Positions 31,853 through 41,072 of a stretch of DNA of 51,730 bases are shown here, piece by piece. Made by a program: the position numbers and the translations under genes. The DNA comes from UBA3871 sp041797745. GTDB taxonomy: Bacteria; Bacillota; Clostridia; Peptostreptococcales; Anaerovoracaceae. The notes under the pieces were generated by a model. It saw only the letters and a list, made by a program, of their open reading frames with translations, made no database searches and had not been told where the DNA came from. Position 1 is the first letter of the stretch; the number at the start of each line of letters is the position of its first letter. Location: NCBI GenBank assembly GCA_041797745.1, contig JBHBZU010000011.1, forward strand, positions 1-51,730. Direction: 5' to 3'.

Positions 31853-33268
31853 TTAGCCTAACCATTTCAGGAACGCAATGTCGGGGAAGAAGCTGTGAAT
31901 CTGTCCCAAAAGAATGAAAACCATTCCTAAAGGAGCGATAAACTTGAAGCAAAGCATAGAAAAGCCCTGAGCCACCCATTTATTTCCGCCAAGCTCCTGT
32001 TCTGCCTTAATGAACTTAGGTCCTAACTTCCAACCTATAATAAGGGAAGTACACAAAGCTCCAAGCGGCATCATGATACCCTCTGACCAAAGGTCAAGGA
32101 AATCAAGCCAGCAGAAGTTGAGCGGCTGTGGCATTTTAGGGTTGCTGCCTAATCCGTCTATACAAACTACCATGCACAGTACTAATACGAAAATGGATTC
32201 ATAAAGACAGAGAGCCTTTCTGGAAGCTTTCTTTCCTTTATTTTCCATAGCCTCGATAAGTACGGAGGCACCTACCTCCAGCAATGAAATGGAGGATGTG
32301 ATAGCTGCAATAAATACCAGGAAGTAGAAAAGGAATCCGAATACAGGACCTGCCGCTCCCATGTTATTAAATACATTCTGTACTACCATGAACAGAAGTC
32401 CCGGACCTCCGGTAGGCTCTAAACCTGTAGCAAATACAGCCGGCATTACAGCCATGCCTGCCATGATTGCAATTATTGTATCACTGATTACAATGATTAA
32501 AGCATTCTTCTGTAAAGACTCATTTTTCCCAAGATAAGCACCATAAGTAACTATGATACCCATACCTAATGACAGCGAGAAGAACATCTGACCGCCGGCA
32601 GTGGAAAGCACTTTAATAAAGCTTGTCTTCAGCGGTTCAAAATTAGGCGCAAACATAAACTTGAGTCCCTCAACGGCACCGGGTAAAGTACACGCTCTAA
32701 CTATAACAACAACGAGAATAAGGAACAGTGCCGGCATAGCAACTGTTGAGAATTTTTCAATTCCGCTGGATACTCCTCCTGCTACAATCAGCATAGTAAG
32801 GATTACAAAAACTGCTCCCCAGAAACAAGCGTCTGTCGGATTGCTAATGAAGCTGCCGAAAAACTCACCTCCGTCGAGGCCGTTCACTCCCCAGCTTGCG
32901 TGGAACAAAGTTCCCAAGTTGGCAAAGGCAAACTTCAGGCAATATCCGCCCAGTGCACAGTAAAATCCTAAAATAAGCATTGGGGATAAAAAGCCCATCC
33001 AGCCAATCCAAGTGAATTTTGAGCTAAGCTGCTTGTATGCACCGATAACGGATTTTCCCGTGTAGCGACCTAGCATTAATTCACCAAACATAATAGTTAA
33101 GCCTATAAGTGCGGCGAGGATAAGATAAACTACTAAGAATGCAAACCCTCCATTTGCACCCATCTTGTAAGGGAAACCCCAGATATTACCCAGACCTACA
33201 GCTGAACCAACTGCGGCCATGATAAATCCGAAGTTACTCCCCCATTGTTCTTTTCCATTTGAACTCAT
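31853..33268 (-). CDS. Sodium-dependent transporter, SNF/NSS family
   Basis: A 471-residue membrane protein of the sodium:neurotransmitter symporter family, with about 11-12 helices. The first helix carries the family motif GFIMAAVGSAVGLGNIWGFPY (unwound sodium/substrate site), then GGFAFLVVYLI and GELMLGRY. Bacterial members import amino acids such as tryptophan, tyrosine or alanine; the substrate here is unknown. ATG 33268 has AAAGGAGG upstream; a longer frame to 33319 overlaps the leader hairpin and is unlikely. A good promoter and an inverted repeat lie upstream and a terminator downstream, so it is a single-gene unit. Confidence 0.9.
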   Translation of the reverse strand: MSSNGKEQWGSNFGFIMAAVGSAVGLGNIWGFPYKMGANGGFAFLVVYLILAALIGLTIMFGELMLGRYTGKSVIGAYKQLSSKFTWIGWMGFLSPMLILGFYCALGGYCLKFAFANLGTLFHASWGVNGLDGGEFFGSFISNPTDACFWGAVFVILTMLIVAGGVSSGIEKFSTVAMPALFLILVVVIVRACTLPGAVEGLKFMFAPNFEPLKTSFIKVLSTAGGQMFFSLSLGMGIIVTYGAYLGKNESLQKNALIIVISDTIIAIMAGMAVMPAVFATGLEPTGGPGLLFMVVQNVFNNMGAAGPVFGFLFYFLVFIAAITSSISLLEVGASVLIEAMENKGKKASRKALCLYESIFVLVLCMVVCIDGLGSNPKMPQPLNFCWLDFLDLWSEGIMMPLGALCTSLIIGWKLGPKFIKAEQELGGNKWVAQGFSMLCFKFIAPLGMVFILLGQIHSFFPDIAFLKWLG

Positions 33269-33309
33269 GGAAAACGCCTCCTTTAATAATAATGATGATA
33301 AAATAATAC

Positions 33310-33334
33310 CTCTACACATAATATATATGTAGAG
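33310..33334 (-). promoter_or_regulatory. Inverted repeat in the SNF transporter leader
   Basis: CTCTACA (33310-33316) and TGTAGAG (33328-33334) with 11 nt between, flanked by further partial symmetry. It lies about 20-45 nt downstream of the -10 and 40 nt before the start codon. It could be an operator or a small RNA hairpin; no terminator T-run follows. Confidence 0.45.
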
Positions 33335-33355
33335 AGGAAATAAAAACTTATAAAC

Positions 33356-33384
33356 AATATACTAGAATAAAGGTCGCAGGTCAA
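33356..33384 (-). promoter_or_regulatory. Promoter of the SNF transporter
   Basis: Minus strand TTGACC (33384-33379), 17-nt spacer, TATATT (33361-33356). Confidence 0.7.
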
Positions 33385-33423
33385 TACTTTTAGTGTAAAA
33401 GCTTCAAATCGGAATATTTTTCT

Positions 33424-33455
33424 AAAAAAGGACGATTTCAAAAGAAATCGTCCTT
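33424..33455 (-). terminator. Terminator of the PFOR gene
   Basis: AAGGACGATTTC (33455-33444 read on the minus strand), loop TTTT, GAAATCGTCCTT (33439-33428), then four or more T. A perfect 12-bp stem, 29 nt past the stop codon. Confidence 0.88.
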
Positions 33456-33483
33456 AATTCTATCAATATATTTGGCTTACCGC

Positions 33484-36400
33484 TTACTGCTCTTTAGCCA
33501 TTTTTACATATCCCTCATAGCGTTCCTTTGCGTCCTCCTCACATTTAGCATAGAGTTCTTCTGCAATATCAGGGAAGCCGCGGAGAAGTGAACTGTAACG
33601 TACTTCATCCATGATAAAGGATCTGAACAGGCTCAAATCCGGTGCCTTTGAGTCAAGAACAAATGGATTCTTGCCCTCTGCCGCCAGCAGCGGATTGAAT
33701 CTCCACATATGCCAGTATCCACATTCTACAGCTTTCTTGATACGTTCCTGTGAACCTGCAAGACCACCCTTGATACCATGATTGATACATGGGGAATAAG
33801 CTATAACCAAAGACGGTCCCTTATATGCTTCCGCTTCCTTAAGCGCCTTAACAAGCTGTGCCTGATTAGCGCCCATAGCAACCTGTGCTACATATACATA
33901 ACCGTAGGAAGCAGCCATCATGCCTAAATCTTTCTTTTTAGTCTTCATACCGGAAGCCGCAAATTTAGCCACCGCGCCTACAGGTGTAGACTTGGATGCC
34001 TGACCGCCTGTGTTGGAATATACTTCCGTATCCATAACCAGTACATTAACATCTTCGCCTGAAGCCAAAACGTGATCCAAACCGCCGTAGCCGATATCAT
34101 AAGCCCAGCCGTCACCGCCGAAAATCCACTGGCTCTTCTTTACTAAGAGGTCAGCACCCTTAACGATGGTTTCGCAAAGCTTTTGGTCTTCTTCTGAACC
34201 CTTGAAAGCCCTAGCAGCAGCTAAAAGTGCCGCTGAAGTTTCCTTGGAGGCATCTCCCTCGTCCATTGTATCAAGCCATGCAACAGCTTCTTCAACCAGT
34301 ACATTATGTTCTACAAGAGTTCTGGCAGCTTCTGCAACATTTTCCCTGCGATACTTCTGTCCGATGTACATACCAAGACCAAATTCGGCATTATCTTCAA
34401 AGAGAGAGTTACACCATGCAGGTCCCTGTCCCTTTTCATTTTTAGTATAAGGCATACTTGGTGCGGAAGCTCCCCAAATAGAAGAGCAACCTGTAGCATT
34501 GGCTACCTGCATACGATCTCCGAACAGCTGTGTAATGAGCTTTACATAAGGAGTCTCTCCACAGCCTGCGCAAGCTCCTGAAAATTCAAAGAGCGGTTTT
34601 TCAAATTGGCTACCCTTGACAGAGTACTTGTCCATAGGATTTTCCTTGGTAGCAACTGTTGTGGCAAATTCCCAATTTTTTGCTTCCTCAAGCTGTGTAT
34701 TTAAAGGTACCATGGTGAGTGCCTTTTCCTTGGCAGGACAAACATTTGCACAGCTACCGCAGCCGAGACAGTCGAGAGGTGATACCTGAATCTTAAACTG
34801 ATATTGGTCTACACCCTTACCCTTACCTGCAACAGCTCCAAAGTTTTCCGGAGCTTTAGCCGCTTCCTCATCGGAAAGGAGAACCGGTCTTATGGTAGCG
34901 TGTGGACATACATAGGAGCATTGGTTACACTGGATACACTTGGAAGCGTCCCAAGTTGGAACCATTGCAGCAACACCTCTCTTTTCAAAAGCAGATGTGC
35001 CTGAATCGAAATGACCGTCTTCTCTACCGTTAAAGGCAGAAACCGGAAGATCATCACCCTTACAAGCATTCATAGGTCGTACGATTTCCTTAACGAATTT
35101 AGGCGCATTGTCATCAATCACTTCATCATCCTTGCAATTTGCCCATTCTGCCGGAACTTCCACCTTTTTAGCCTCTTCAAGACCTGCGTCAACTGCGGCG
35201 TAGTTCTTCTTTACCACAGCTTCGCCTTTCTTTCCGTAGGAATGCTCAATCATTTCTTTCATATACTTAACAGCGTCCTCAATAGGGATGATATTTGCCA
35301 ACTTGAAGAATGCCGCCTGGAGAACTGCATTGGTCTTGTTTCCAAGTCCAAGCTCCTCGCCAACCTTAACCGCATCAATAGTATAGAAGTTTACATGCTT
35401 TTGGGCTAAAATTCTCTTTACCTTTCCCGGAAGATTTGCTTCCAAATCGGCCAAGGTATGCCATTCGCAATTTAAGAGGAAAGTTCCCTTGTCTTTTATT
35501 TCCCCGAGGATGTCATACATCTTAAGGTATGCCTGATTGTGACAGGCAACAAAATCCGCTGTCTTAACCAAATATGTGGATCTGATAGGATTCTTTCCAA
35601 ATCTCAAATGAGACTGTGTTAAGCCACCTGATTTTTTAGAGTCATAGTGGAAGTATGCCTGAACATACATATCAGTATGGTCACCGATAATTTTTATGGA
35701 GTTCTTGTTTGCACCTACGGTACCGTCTGCACCAAGACCCCAGAATTTACATGAAATAGTACCCTCTCCGGCTACGTCAATTTCCTGAAGAGTTTCCAGA
35801 TAATGTCCTGTTACGTCGTCAACAATACCAAGTGCGAAGTTTGTTTTCGGCTCATCGGCCTTGAGATTTTCAAAGGCTGCAAAAAGCTGTCCCGGAGTAA
35901 CGTCTTTCGACCCCAGACCGTAACGACCGCCAACGATAGTTGCCTGACGACCTGCCTTAAAGAACGCTGCACAAGTATCTGTGTAGAGAGGTTCGCCAAA
36001 ACCTGTGATTTCCTTAACCCTATCGAGCACGCAGATTTTCTTGGCAGTTTTAGGAATAGCCGCCATAAAAGAGTCTGCCTTGAAAGGTCTGTAAAGGTGA
36101 ATTTTTACAAGTCCAACCTTTTCGCCCTTAGCATTAAGATGGTCTATAACTTCTTCCGCCGCTTCGCATATGGAACCCATGGCAATGAGTACTCGATCTG
36201 CGTCAGGCGCTCCATAGTAGTTGAAAAGCTTATAGTCGCGCCCTGTCATCTTGCTGACCTTTTCCATATATTCTTCTACAATTTCCGGAAGCGCCTCGTA
36301 GAATTTGTTGGAGGCTTCTCTGGACTGGAAGTAAATATCAGGATTCTGAGCTGTACCGCGAATAACCGGATGTTCTGGGTTCAGTGCCTCTGCTCTGAAT

Positions 36401-37008
36401 TTTTCTAAAGCGTCGTAGTCAACCAGTTTAGCCAGTTCATCGTAATCTGTACATTCTACCTTCTGAATTTCGTGAGATGTTCTAAAACCGTCAAAGAAAT
36501 GTACAAAAGGAACTCTTCCCTTAATAGTGGAAAGATGTGCCACTGCCGCCAAATCCATAACCTCCTGTACAGAGTTGGAACAGAGCATAGCAAAGCCTGT
36601 CTGACGGCAAGCCATAATATCGGAGTGGTCTCCGAAAATGTTAAGTGCATGATAAGCTAAAGCTCTGGCACTTACATGAAATACGCAAGGGAGTAATTCT
36701 CCTGCAATCTTATACATATTTGGAATCATCAGGAGCAAACCCTGTGAAGCAGTATATGTTGTGGTAAGTGAACCTGTAGAAATTGAGCCATGCACTGCAC
36801 CTGCAGCTCCTGCTTCTGATTCCATCTCTACAACTTTTACCGGTTGACCGAAGATATTCTTTCTGCCATTGGCAGCCCATTCATCTGTTACCTCAGCCAT
36901 TGGTGAAGATGGTGTGATTGGGAAGATACCTGCCACTTCCGTAAACGCATAGGATGTCCATGCAGCAGCGGTATTTCCGTCCATGGTCTTCATTAATTTT
37001 TTCCCCAT
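33484..37008 (-). CDS. nifJ: Pyruvate:ferredoxin (flavodoxin) oxidoreductase
   Basis: Converts pyruvate and CoA to acetyl-CoA and CO2, reducing ferredoxin; central to anaerobic energy metabolism. The 1174-residue single-chain enzyme has its domains fused in the usual order: N-terminal TPP domain (TSYAFTEVAGIFPITPSSPM, about residues 17-36), a CoA-binding and linker region, two [4Fe-4S] motifs (CIQCNQCSYVCP near 688 and CLGCGSCANVCP near 743), and C-terminal TPP-binding GDGWAYDIGYGGLD. ATG 37008 follows GGAGG by 6 nt; an ATG at 37020 is less likely. It probably feeds electrons to the [FeFe] hydrogenase at 43049-44455 through ferredoxin. It stands alone with its own terminator. Confidence 0.96.
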   Translation of the reverse strand: MGKKLMKTMDGNTAAAWTSYAFTEVAGIFPITPSSPMAEVTDEWAANGRKNIFGQPVKVVEMESEAGAAGAVHGSISTGSLTTTYTASQGLLLMIPNMYKIAGELLPCVFHVSARALAYHALNIFGDHSDIMACRQTGFAMLCSNSVQEVMDLAAVAHLSTIKGRVPFVHFFDGFRTSHEIQKVECTDYDELAKLVDYDALEKFRAEALNPEHPVIRGTAQNPDIYFQSREASNKFYEALPEIVEEYMEKVSKMTGRDYKLFNYYGAPDADRVLIAMGSICEAAEEVIDHLNAKGEKVGLVKIHLYRPFKADSFMAAIPKTAKKICVLDRVKEITGFGEPLYTDTCAAFFKAGRQATIVGGRYGLGSKDVTPGQLFAAFENLKADEPKTNFALGIVDDVTGHYLETLQEIDVAGEGTISCKFWGLGADGTVGANKNSIKIIGDHTDMYVQAYFHYDSKKSGGLTQSHLRFGKNPIRSTYLVKTADFVACHNQAYLKMYDILGEIKDKGTFLLNCEWHTLADLEANLPGKVKRILAQKHVNFYTIDAVKVGEELGLGNKTNAVLQAAFFKLANIIPIEDAVKYMKEMIEHSYGKKGEAVVKKNYAAVDAGLEEAKKVEVPAEWANCKDDEVIDDNAPKFVKEIVRPMNACKGDDLPVSAFNGREDGHFDSGTSAFEKRGVAAMVPTWDASKCIQCNQCSYVCPHATIRPVLLSDEEAAKAPENFGAVAGKGKGVDQYQFKIQVSPLDCLGCGSCANVCPAKEKALTMVPLNTQLEEAKNWEFATTVATKENPMDKYSVKGSQFEKPLFEFSGACAGCGETPYVKLITQLFGDRMQVANATGCSSIWGASAPSMPYTKNEKGQGPAWCNSLFEDNAEFGLGMYIGQKYRRENVAEAARTLVEHNVLVEEAVAWLDTMDEGDASKETSAALLAAARAFKGSEEDQKLCETIVKGADLLVKKSQWIFGGDGWAYDIGYGGLDHVLASGEDVNVLVMDTEVYSNTGGQASKSTPVGAVAKFAASGMKTKKKDLGMMAASYGYVYVAQVAMGANQAQLVKALKEAEAYKGPSLVIAYSPCINHGIKGGLAGSQERIKKAVECGYWHMWRFNPLLAAEGKNPFVLDSKAPDLSLFRSFIMDEVRYSSLLRGFPDIAEELYAKCEEDAKERYEGYVKMAKEQ

Positions 37009-37143
37009 TTTAACCTCCATTATAGTTCTCGAAATTAAAGTTCTATCTATATCTATATATATTTATATATTAATTTGCTAATTATTTATTTTTATATGGC
37101 ATACATGACAAAGCCGCAAGCTTCATACGGTTTCACGTAAATA

Positions 37144-38316
37144 TCAGGCAAAATTATTTTTGTTATCCTGATAATACTTGATACTGGCTGCCATCCAATC
37201 TCCGCTTCTTTGCTTTTTTTGCCAATCCTTGTATTTGAACATCTCCTGATCGGCTTCAAGGAATACATCGCTAAAGTTTTTGTGGCGACTTGGGTCGTAT
37301 ACCGCCAAGCCTGAAGCAAAGGAATAGCGTTCAATATCCCCCACATCCCTGAGTTTTTCCAAGAGTTCTTCCCTATTGTCATAATCTTCTCCTGTCAGAA
37401 CTATGGCAAATTCATCTCCGCCGATTCTGAAAACCTTACTTTTACTGCAAATTTCAGTAATCAGCCTTGCACAGATAATTAGGAAATAGTCTCCCTCTTG
37501 ATGTCCAAGTACATCATTAATTTCTTTAAGATTGTTAGTATCACATTCAATAATAGCAAATTGACATTCTTCATCGCTATTTTTTATCCACTCCGTCATT
37601 TCTGTGCGTTCTCTCTCATAGAAAATCCTGCTGCCAAGTCTTGTAAGCGGATCCTGATTTGCAATCTGCTGTGCCATATTAATCTCAAGGTCCTTATTCT
37701 TTGAACATTCCAGCTCTTTTGCCAGCATATGCAGCTTCGAGGATGTGTTGGAATAACCGATAATCATTCCTAAAAGCAGCGCAACCAAGTAGTTTACTAA
37801 ATTGTAAGTGATAGCTTCACGGCTGACTTCGGTATAACCTGCTATGGCACTAAGTCCCAAAGACATAAAAAGTATATATATCAGCATATTTATCGGCTTC
37901 ACAATAAAGGAAACGATAAACAACGCCAAAATAACAGGTGTAAGTACCTCTAAATCCCCGGGAGCTGCGTAGAGAGTATACAATATGAAGAATCCTACCA
38001 GAAGCATTAATCTCTGAATAGCCCAGCTGATGTATTTACCTGTTCTGCCACCCTCGACATGACCTTTATAGATATATTCGACAGTAAATACAAGGGAAAT
38101 GGCAGAAAAAACAAGCAAGACCCCCAGGCTTTCTCTCAACTCGAAAACCTGCGTTGCCATTGTAAAACATATAAGCAACACTGTAGAACAAATGCTCATA
38201 GTGTGCATAAGTTTTTCATTATGTCGCTGAATTTCATCTATATTATCTAAAAAAAACTCCGCATCTTGACCACAATATAATATGAATCTTAATGCTTTTT
38301 TCAGTTTTTCAATCAT
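37144..38316 (-). CDS. Membrane diguanylate cyclase (GGDEF)
   Basis: A 390-residue protein with about six membrane helices (roughly 40-190) and a cytoplasmic GGDEF domain. The active-site motif RIGGDEF is intact near residue 300, and DPLTRLGSR precedes it, so it should make cyclic di-GMP from GTP. The RxxD inhibitory site expected just before GGDEF is absent (CSKSKVF), so product inhibition may be lost. ATG 38316 is chosen because GGAGC lies 6 nt upstream; ATG 38328, which contains that site within its first codons, is the alternative. No c-di-GMP effector is nearby. The signal is unknown. Confidence 0.88.
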   Translation of the reverse strand: MIEKLKKALRFILYCGQDAEFFLDNIDEIQRHNEKLMHTMSICSTVLLICFTMATQVFELRESLGVLLVFSAISLVFTVEYIYKGHVEGGRTGKYISWAIQRLMLLVGFFILYTLYAAPGDLEVLTPVILALFIVSFIVKPINMLIYILFMSLGLSAIAGYTEVSREAITYNLVNYLVALLLGMIIGYSNTSSKLHMLAKELECSKNKDLEINMAQQIANQDPLTRLGSRIFYERERTEMTEWIKNSDEECQFAIIECDTNNLKEINDVLGHQEGDYFLIICARLITEICSKSKVFRIGGDEFAIVLTGEDYDNREELLEKLRDVGDIERYSFASGLAVYDPSRHKNFSDVFLEADQEMFKYKDWQKKQRSGDWMAASIKYYQDNKNNFA

Positions 38317-38617
38317 ATTTTGCTCCATATTAAGTTCAATTAAAATTATAATAAGTATAGTACTATTTTAAAGACAAAGCAAGGCAAATCGCTATTTTTC
38401 TCACTTTTCGGACAAATATATTCAAAAATATTTCCCTTTCTTTTCTCTATAATCTTTATTATGCTAAAGCAAAACAGTACAGAATTAAAACAAATTTGTC
38501 CAAGAATCTTCTTGCTAATTGTATGTACTTGGTTGTATAGTATATTAGTGTGCGAATGTACACAAAATAGACGCTATAATAGCTATATTATTTTATAATT
38601 TTATAAGGAGAATTGGT

Positions 38618-39802
38618 ATGAAAAACTTTTTTACTAGCTTGCCGGCTCGCTTGTTGCTGGGAATCGTGGTAGGTATTATCTTTGGAATCTTCTTCAACGA
38701 CTCTGTAATGTCCGTTGTAGTATCCGTGAAGAACATCATGAGCCAGATTATCATGTTCTGTGTTCCTCTCATCGTAATCGGTTTTATTGCTCCATCCATC
38801 ACAAAGCTTGGTTCTAATGCTTCCAAACTTTTAGGCGTAGCGGTACTCATCGCTTACTCTTCATCTGTACTGGCGGCTTTATTAAGCACTTTTGCAGGTT
38901 ACGGTCTCATCCCTCACCTCGCAATTGCCGCAGACGCTTCTGTTAAGGATCTTCCTACAGATATCTTTGCACTTTCTATTCCGCAGATTATGCCTGTAAT
39001 GTCCGCATTAGCGCTTTCACTGCTTTTGGGGCTTGCAGCTGTATGGACTAAATCCACAAATATGATTACGCTCCTTGGCGAATTTCAGAATATCGTACTC
39101 GATATCGTTAAGAAAGTAATCATTCCTCTGCTTCCATTCTACATCTGTGCAACATTCATTTGCCTCAGCTATGACGGAACAGTTACAAAGCAGTTCCCTG
39201 CTTTTATTCAGATTATCGCAATCGTAATGGTAGGTCACTTCGTATGGATGGCATTGCTTTACACAGTTGCAGGTATCTATTCTGGAAAGAATCCAAAGGA
39301 AGTATTTAAGCACTACGTTCCTGCTTACCTCACAGCAGTAGGAACCATGTCTTCCGCAGCTACACTTTCCGTAGCTTTAGATTGTGCACATAAATCCAAG
39401 GCTCTCCGTTCCGACATGGTAGACTTCGGAGTTCCTCTTTTCGCTAACATTCACCTTTGCGGTTCCGTACTCACAGAAGTATTCTTCTGCATGGGTATAA
39501 ACCTCATGCTCTACGGAACTCTTCCGTCAGCAGCAACTATGGTTCTCTTCTGCATACTCCTCGGAGTGTTCGCAGTAGGTGCTCCCGGCGTACCCGGAGG
39601 TACAGTAATGGCGTCATTAGGTATCGTTATATCTGTTCTCGGATTTGACGACAACGGTACAGCAATGATTCTTGCAATCTTCGCTCTTCAGGATTCTTTC
39701 GGTACAGCTTGCAACGTAACAAGCGACGGTGCTCTCACACTTATACTTTCCGCTTACGCAGACAAGCATGGTATTAAGAATGCTCAGGAAACAGCTGCAT
39801 AG
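38618..39802 (+). CDS. Dicarboxylate/amino acid:cation symporter (DAACS family)
   Basis: A 394-residue membrane transporter of the GltP/SstT/DctA family. N-terminal PARLLLGIVVGIIFG, the serine-rich re-entrant loop GTMSSAATLSVAL (about residues 243-255), and the second re-entrant loop around GAPGVPGGTVMASLG with a final helix containing the cation-site DSFGTACNVTSDG. These fit sodium- or proton-coupled uptake of aspartate, glutamate, serine or C4-acids; the substrate cannot be named. GGAG precedes the ATG. The 289-nt upstream interval shows several possible -10 hexamers but no clear promoter pair. Codon use favours C-ending codons (ATC, CTC, TTC), as in highly expressed genes. Confidence 0.88.
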   Translation: MKNFFTSLPARLLLGIVVGIIFGIFFNDSVMSVVVSVKNIMSQIIMFCVPLIVIGFIAPSITKLGSNASKLLGVAVLIAYSSSVLAALLSTFAGYGLIPHLAIAADASVKDLPTDIFALSIPQIMPVMSALALSLLLGLAAVWTKSTNMITLLGEFQNIVLDIVKKVIIPLLPFYICATFICLSYDGTVTKQFPAFIQIIAIVMVGHFVWMALLYTVAGIYSGKNPKEVFKHYVPAYLTAVGTMSSAATLSVALDCAHKSKALRSDMVDFGVPLFANIHLCGSVLTEVFFCMGINLMLYGTLPSAATMVLFCILLGVFAVGAPGVPGGTVMASLGIVISVLGFDDNGTAMILAIFALQDSFGTACNVTSDGALTLILSAYADKHGIKNAQETAA

Positions 39803-39842
39803 TTCAAACTATCGCTACTAAAATATATAATAGAAATAACCC

Positions 39843-39889
39843 AAAACCGCTGCACACATTGGAAAAATCAATGTATACAGCGGTTTTTT
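39843..39889 (+). terminator. Terminator of the DAACS symporter gene
   Basis: A 19-bp stem with a few wobble or mismatched pairs, AAAACCGCTG at one end and CAGCGGTTTT at the other, 7-nt loop, ending in six T. It lies 40 nt past the stop codon. Confidence 0.85.
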
Positions 39890-40002
39890 GTAAATAGGTT
39901 TTGTCACCCTCAAACTTGTTTCAAACAAGTTCAAACCCACCGCAACACGTATTTTTCAACGGTTACATCGGTTTTTATCAACACTTTTTGTCCTATAAAT
40001 CA

Positions 40003-40034
40003 AAAAACCGTTCTCAAATTTTGGAACGGTTTTT
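40003..40034 (-). terminator. Terminator of dnaX-ybaB-recR
   Basis: AAAAACCGTTC (40034-40024 on the minus strand) and GAACGGTTTTT (40013-40003) form an 11-bp stem with a 10-nt loop, with a T-run on the 3' side. It ends the recR transcript about 50 nt past its stop. It resembles the neighbouring terminator in its ACCG core, but is separate. Confidence 0.82.
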
Positions 40035-40082
40035 ACTTTCTTTGAAATCAGGTTCATCGCCTTATAGAGTTTTAGAAGAAAA

Positions 40083-40682
40083 TTAAAGCTCTCTTCTACC
40101 CTCCATTGCTTTAAGTAAGGTTATCTCGTCGGTATATTCCAAATCACCGCCTACAGGAATACCGTGAGCAATACGACTTACCTTAATTCCTGCCGGCTTA
40201 ATCAGACGTGCAATATACATAGCGGTGGCTTCCCCCTCAATAGTCGGATTCGTGGCAAGAATCACTTCATCGGCTTCTCCCTCTTGCAGCCTCACAATAA
40301 GCGACTTTAGATTAATATTGTCAGGACCGATACCGTCCATTGGTGATATAGCACCATGAAGCACATGGTACAAGCCGTTGAACTCGCGTATTCTTTCCAT
40401 AGCAAAGACATCTCTCGGGCTTTCCACAACGCAAATAACGCTCCTGTCTCGCTTTTGGTCGTCGCAAATCTCGCAAGGCTCGCGGTCTGTGAGGTTTCCA
40501 CATATTTTGCAATACTTCATTTGTCTTTTAGCTTCCCTTATGCTGTTTGTCAATTTGTCAACAGATTCTTCTTCTAAGGAAAGTATGTGGAAAGCTAAAC
40601 GCTGCGCACTTTTGCCACCTATACCCGGAAGTCTCGAAAGCTCCTTTATTAATTTTTCAAGCGGCTTGGCGTATCCGTTCAT
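40083..40682 (-). CDS. recR: Recombination protein RecR
   Basis: Loads RecA at gaps together with RecF and RecO. The 199-residue protein has the helix-hairpin-helix LSRLPGIGGKSAQRLAFH (about residues 15-32), a C4 zinc finger (CKICGNLTDREPCEICDD, 58-75), and a Toprim domain with VVESPRDVFAME. The usual length and position after ybaB in dnaX-ybaB-recR confirm it. Gap to ybaB 18 nt. A terminator follows. Confidence 0.96.
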   Translation of the reverse strand: MNGYAKPLEKLIKELSRLPGIGGKSAQRLAFHILSLEEESVDKLTNSIREAKRQMKYCKICGNLTDREPCEICDDQKRDRSVICVVESPRDVFAMERIREFNGLYHVLHGAISPMDGIGPDNINLKSLIVRLQEGEADEVILATNPTIEGEATAMYIARLIKPAGIKVSRIAHGIPVGGDLEYTDEITLLKAMEGRREL

Positions 40683-40700
40683 AACCTGTTTCCCCGCCTT

Positions 40701-41060
40701 TTAGAAAGGCAGGTTGAGCCCTCCTGTAGCCTTGCTCATTTCATTATTGGCAATTTCATCCATCTGACGAAAAGCTTCATTCGTTGCTGTAATGATTAAG
40801 TCCTGAAGCATTTCAATATCTTCGGGGTCAACTACCTCCGGCTTTAATTCAATGGCTGTGAGCTGATGTGCGCCGTTTACGGTTACGTTAACCGCACCGC
40901 CGCCTGATGTGGCTGAAGTAGTCATTTCTTCTACCTGTGCTTGAACTTCTTCCATCTGACGCTGCATAGCCTGAACCTGCGCCAACTGCTTTTGCATATT
41001 GCCGCCACCCATGCCTTTATTTAGATTAGGTCTCTTACCTGCTTTCATTCCTTTACCCAT
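40701..41060 (-). CDS. ybaB: YbaB/EbfC nucleoid-associated protein
   Basis: Small DNA-binding protein of 119 residues. It has a basic Gly-rich N-terminus, a long helix (about 24-50, with Gln-rich MQKQLAQVQAMQRQMEEVQAQV) forming the dimer coiled coil, and the conserved core VNVTVNG ... ITATNEAFRQ. The conserved place between dnaX and recR supports the identity. Start ATG 41060 is 12 nt after the dnaX stop. Confidence 0.94.
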   Translation of the reverse strand: MGKGMKAGKRPNLNKGMGGGNMQKQLAQVQAMQRQMEEVQAQVEEMTTSATSGGGAVNVTVNGAHQLTAIELKPEVVDPEDIEMLQDLIITATNEAFRQMDEIANNEMSKATGGLNLPF

Positions 41061-41072
41061 GATAATTCTCCT

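Noticed and set aside
37092..37382. 96-residue ORF overlapping the diguanylate cyclase end
   Set aside because: Shadow in another frame of the GGDEF coding sequence.
39843..40036. Two similar hairpins with ACCG cores as a mobile repeat family
   Set aside because: Each is well explained as the terminator of its own gene; the shared core is short.
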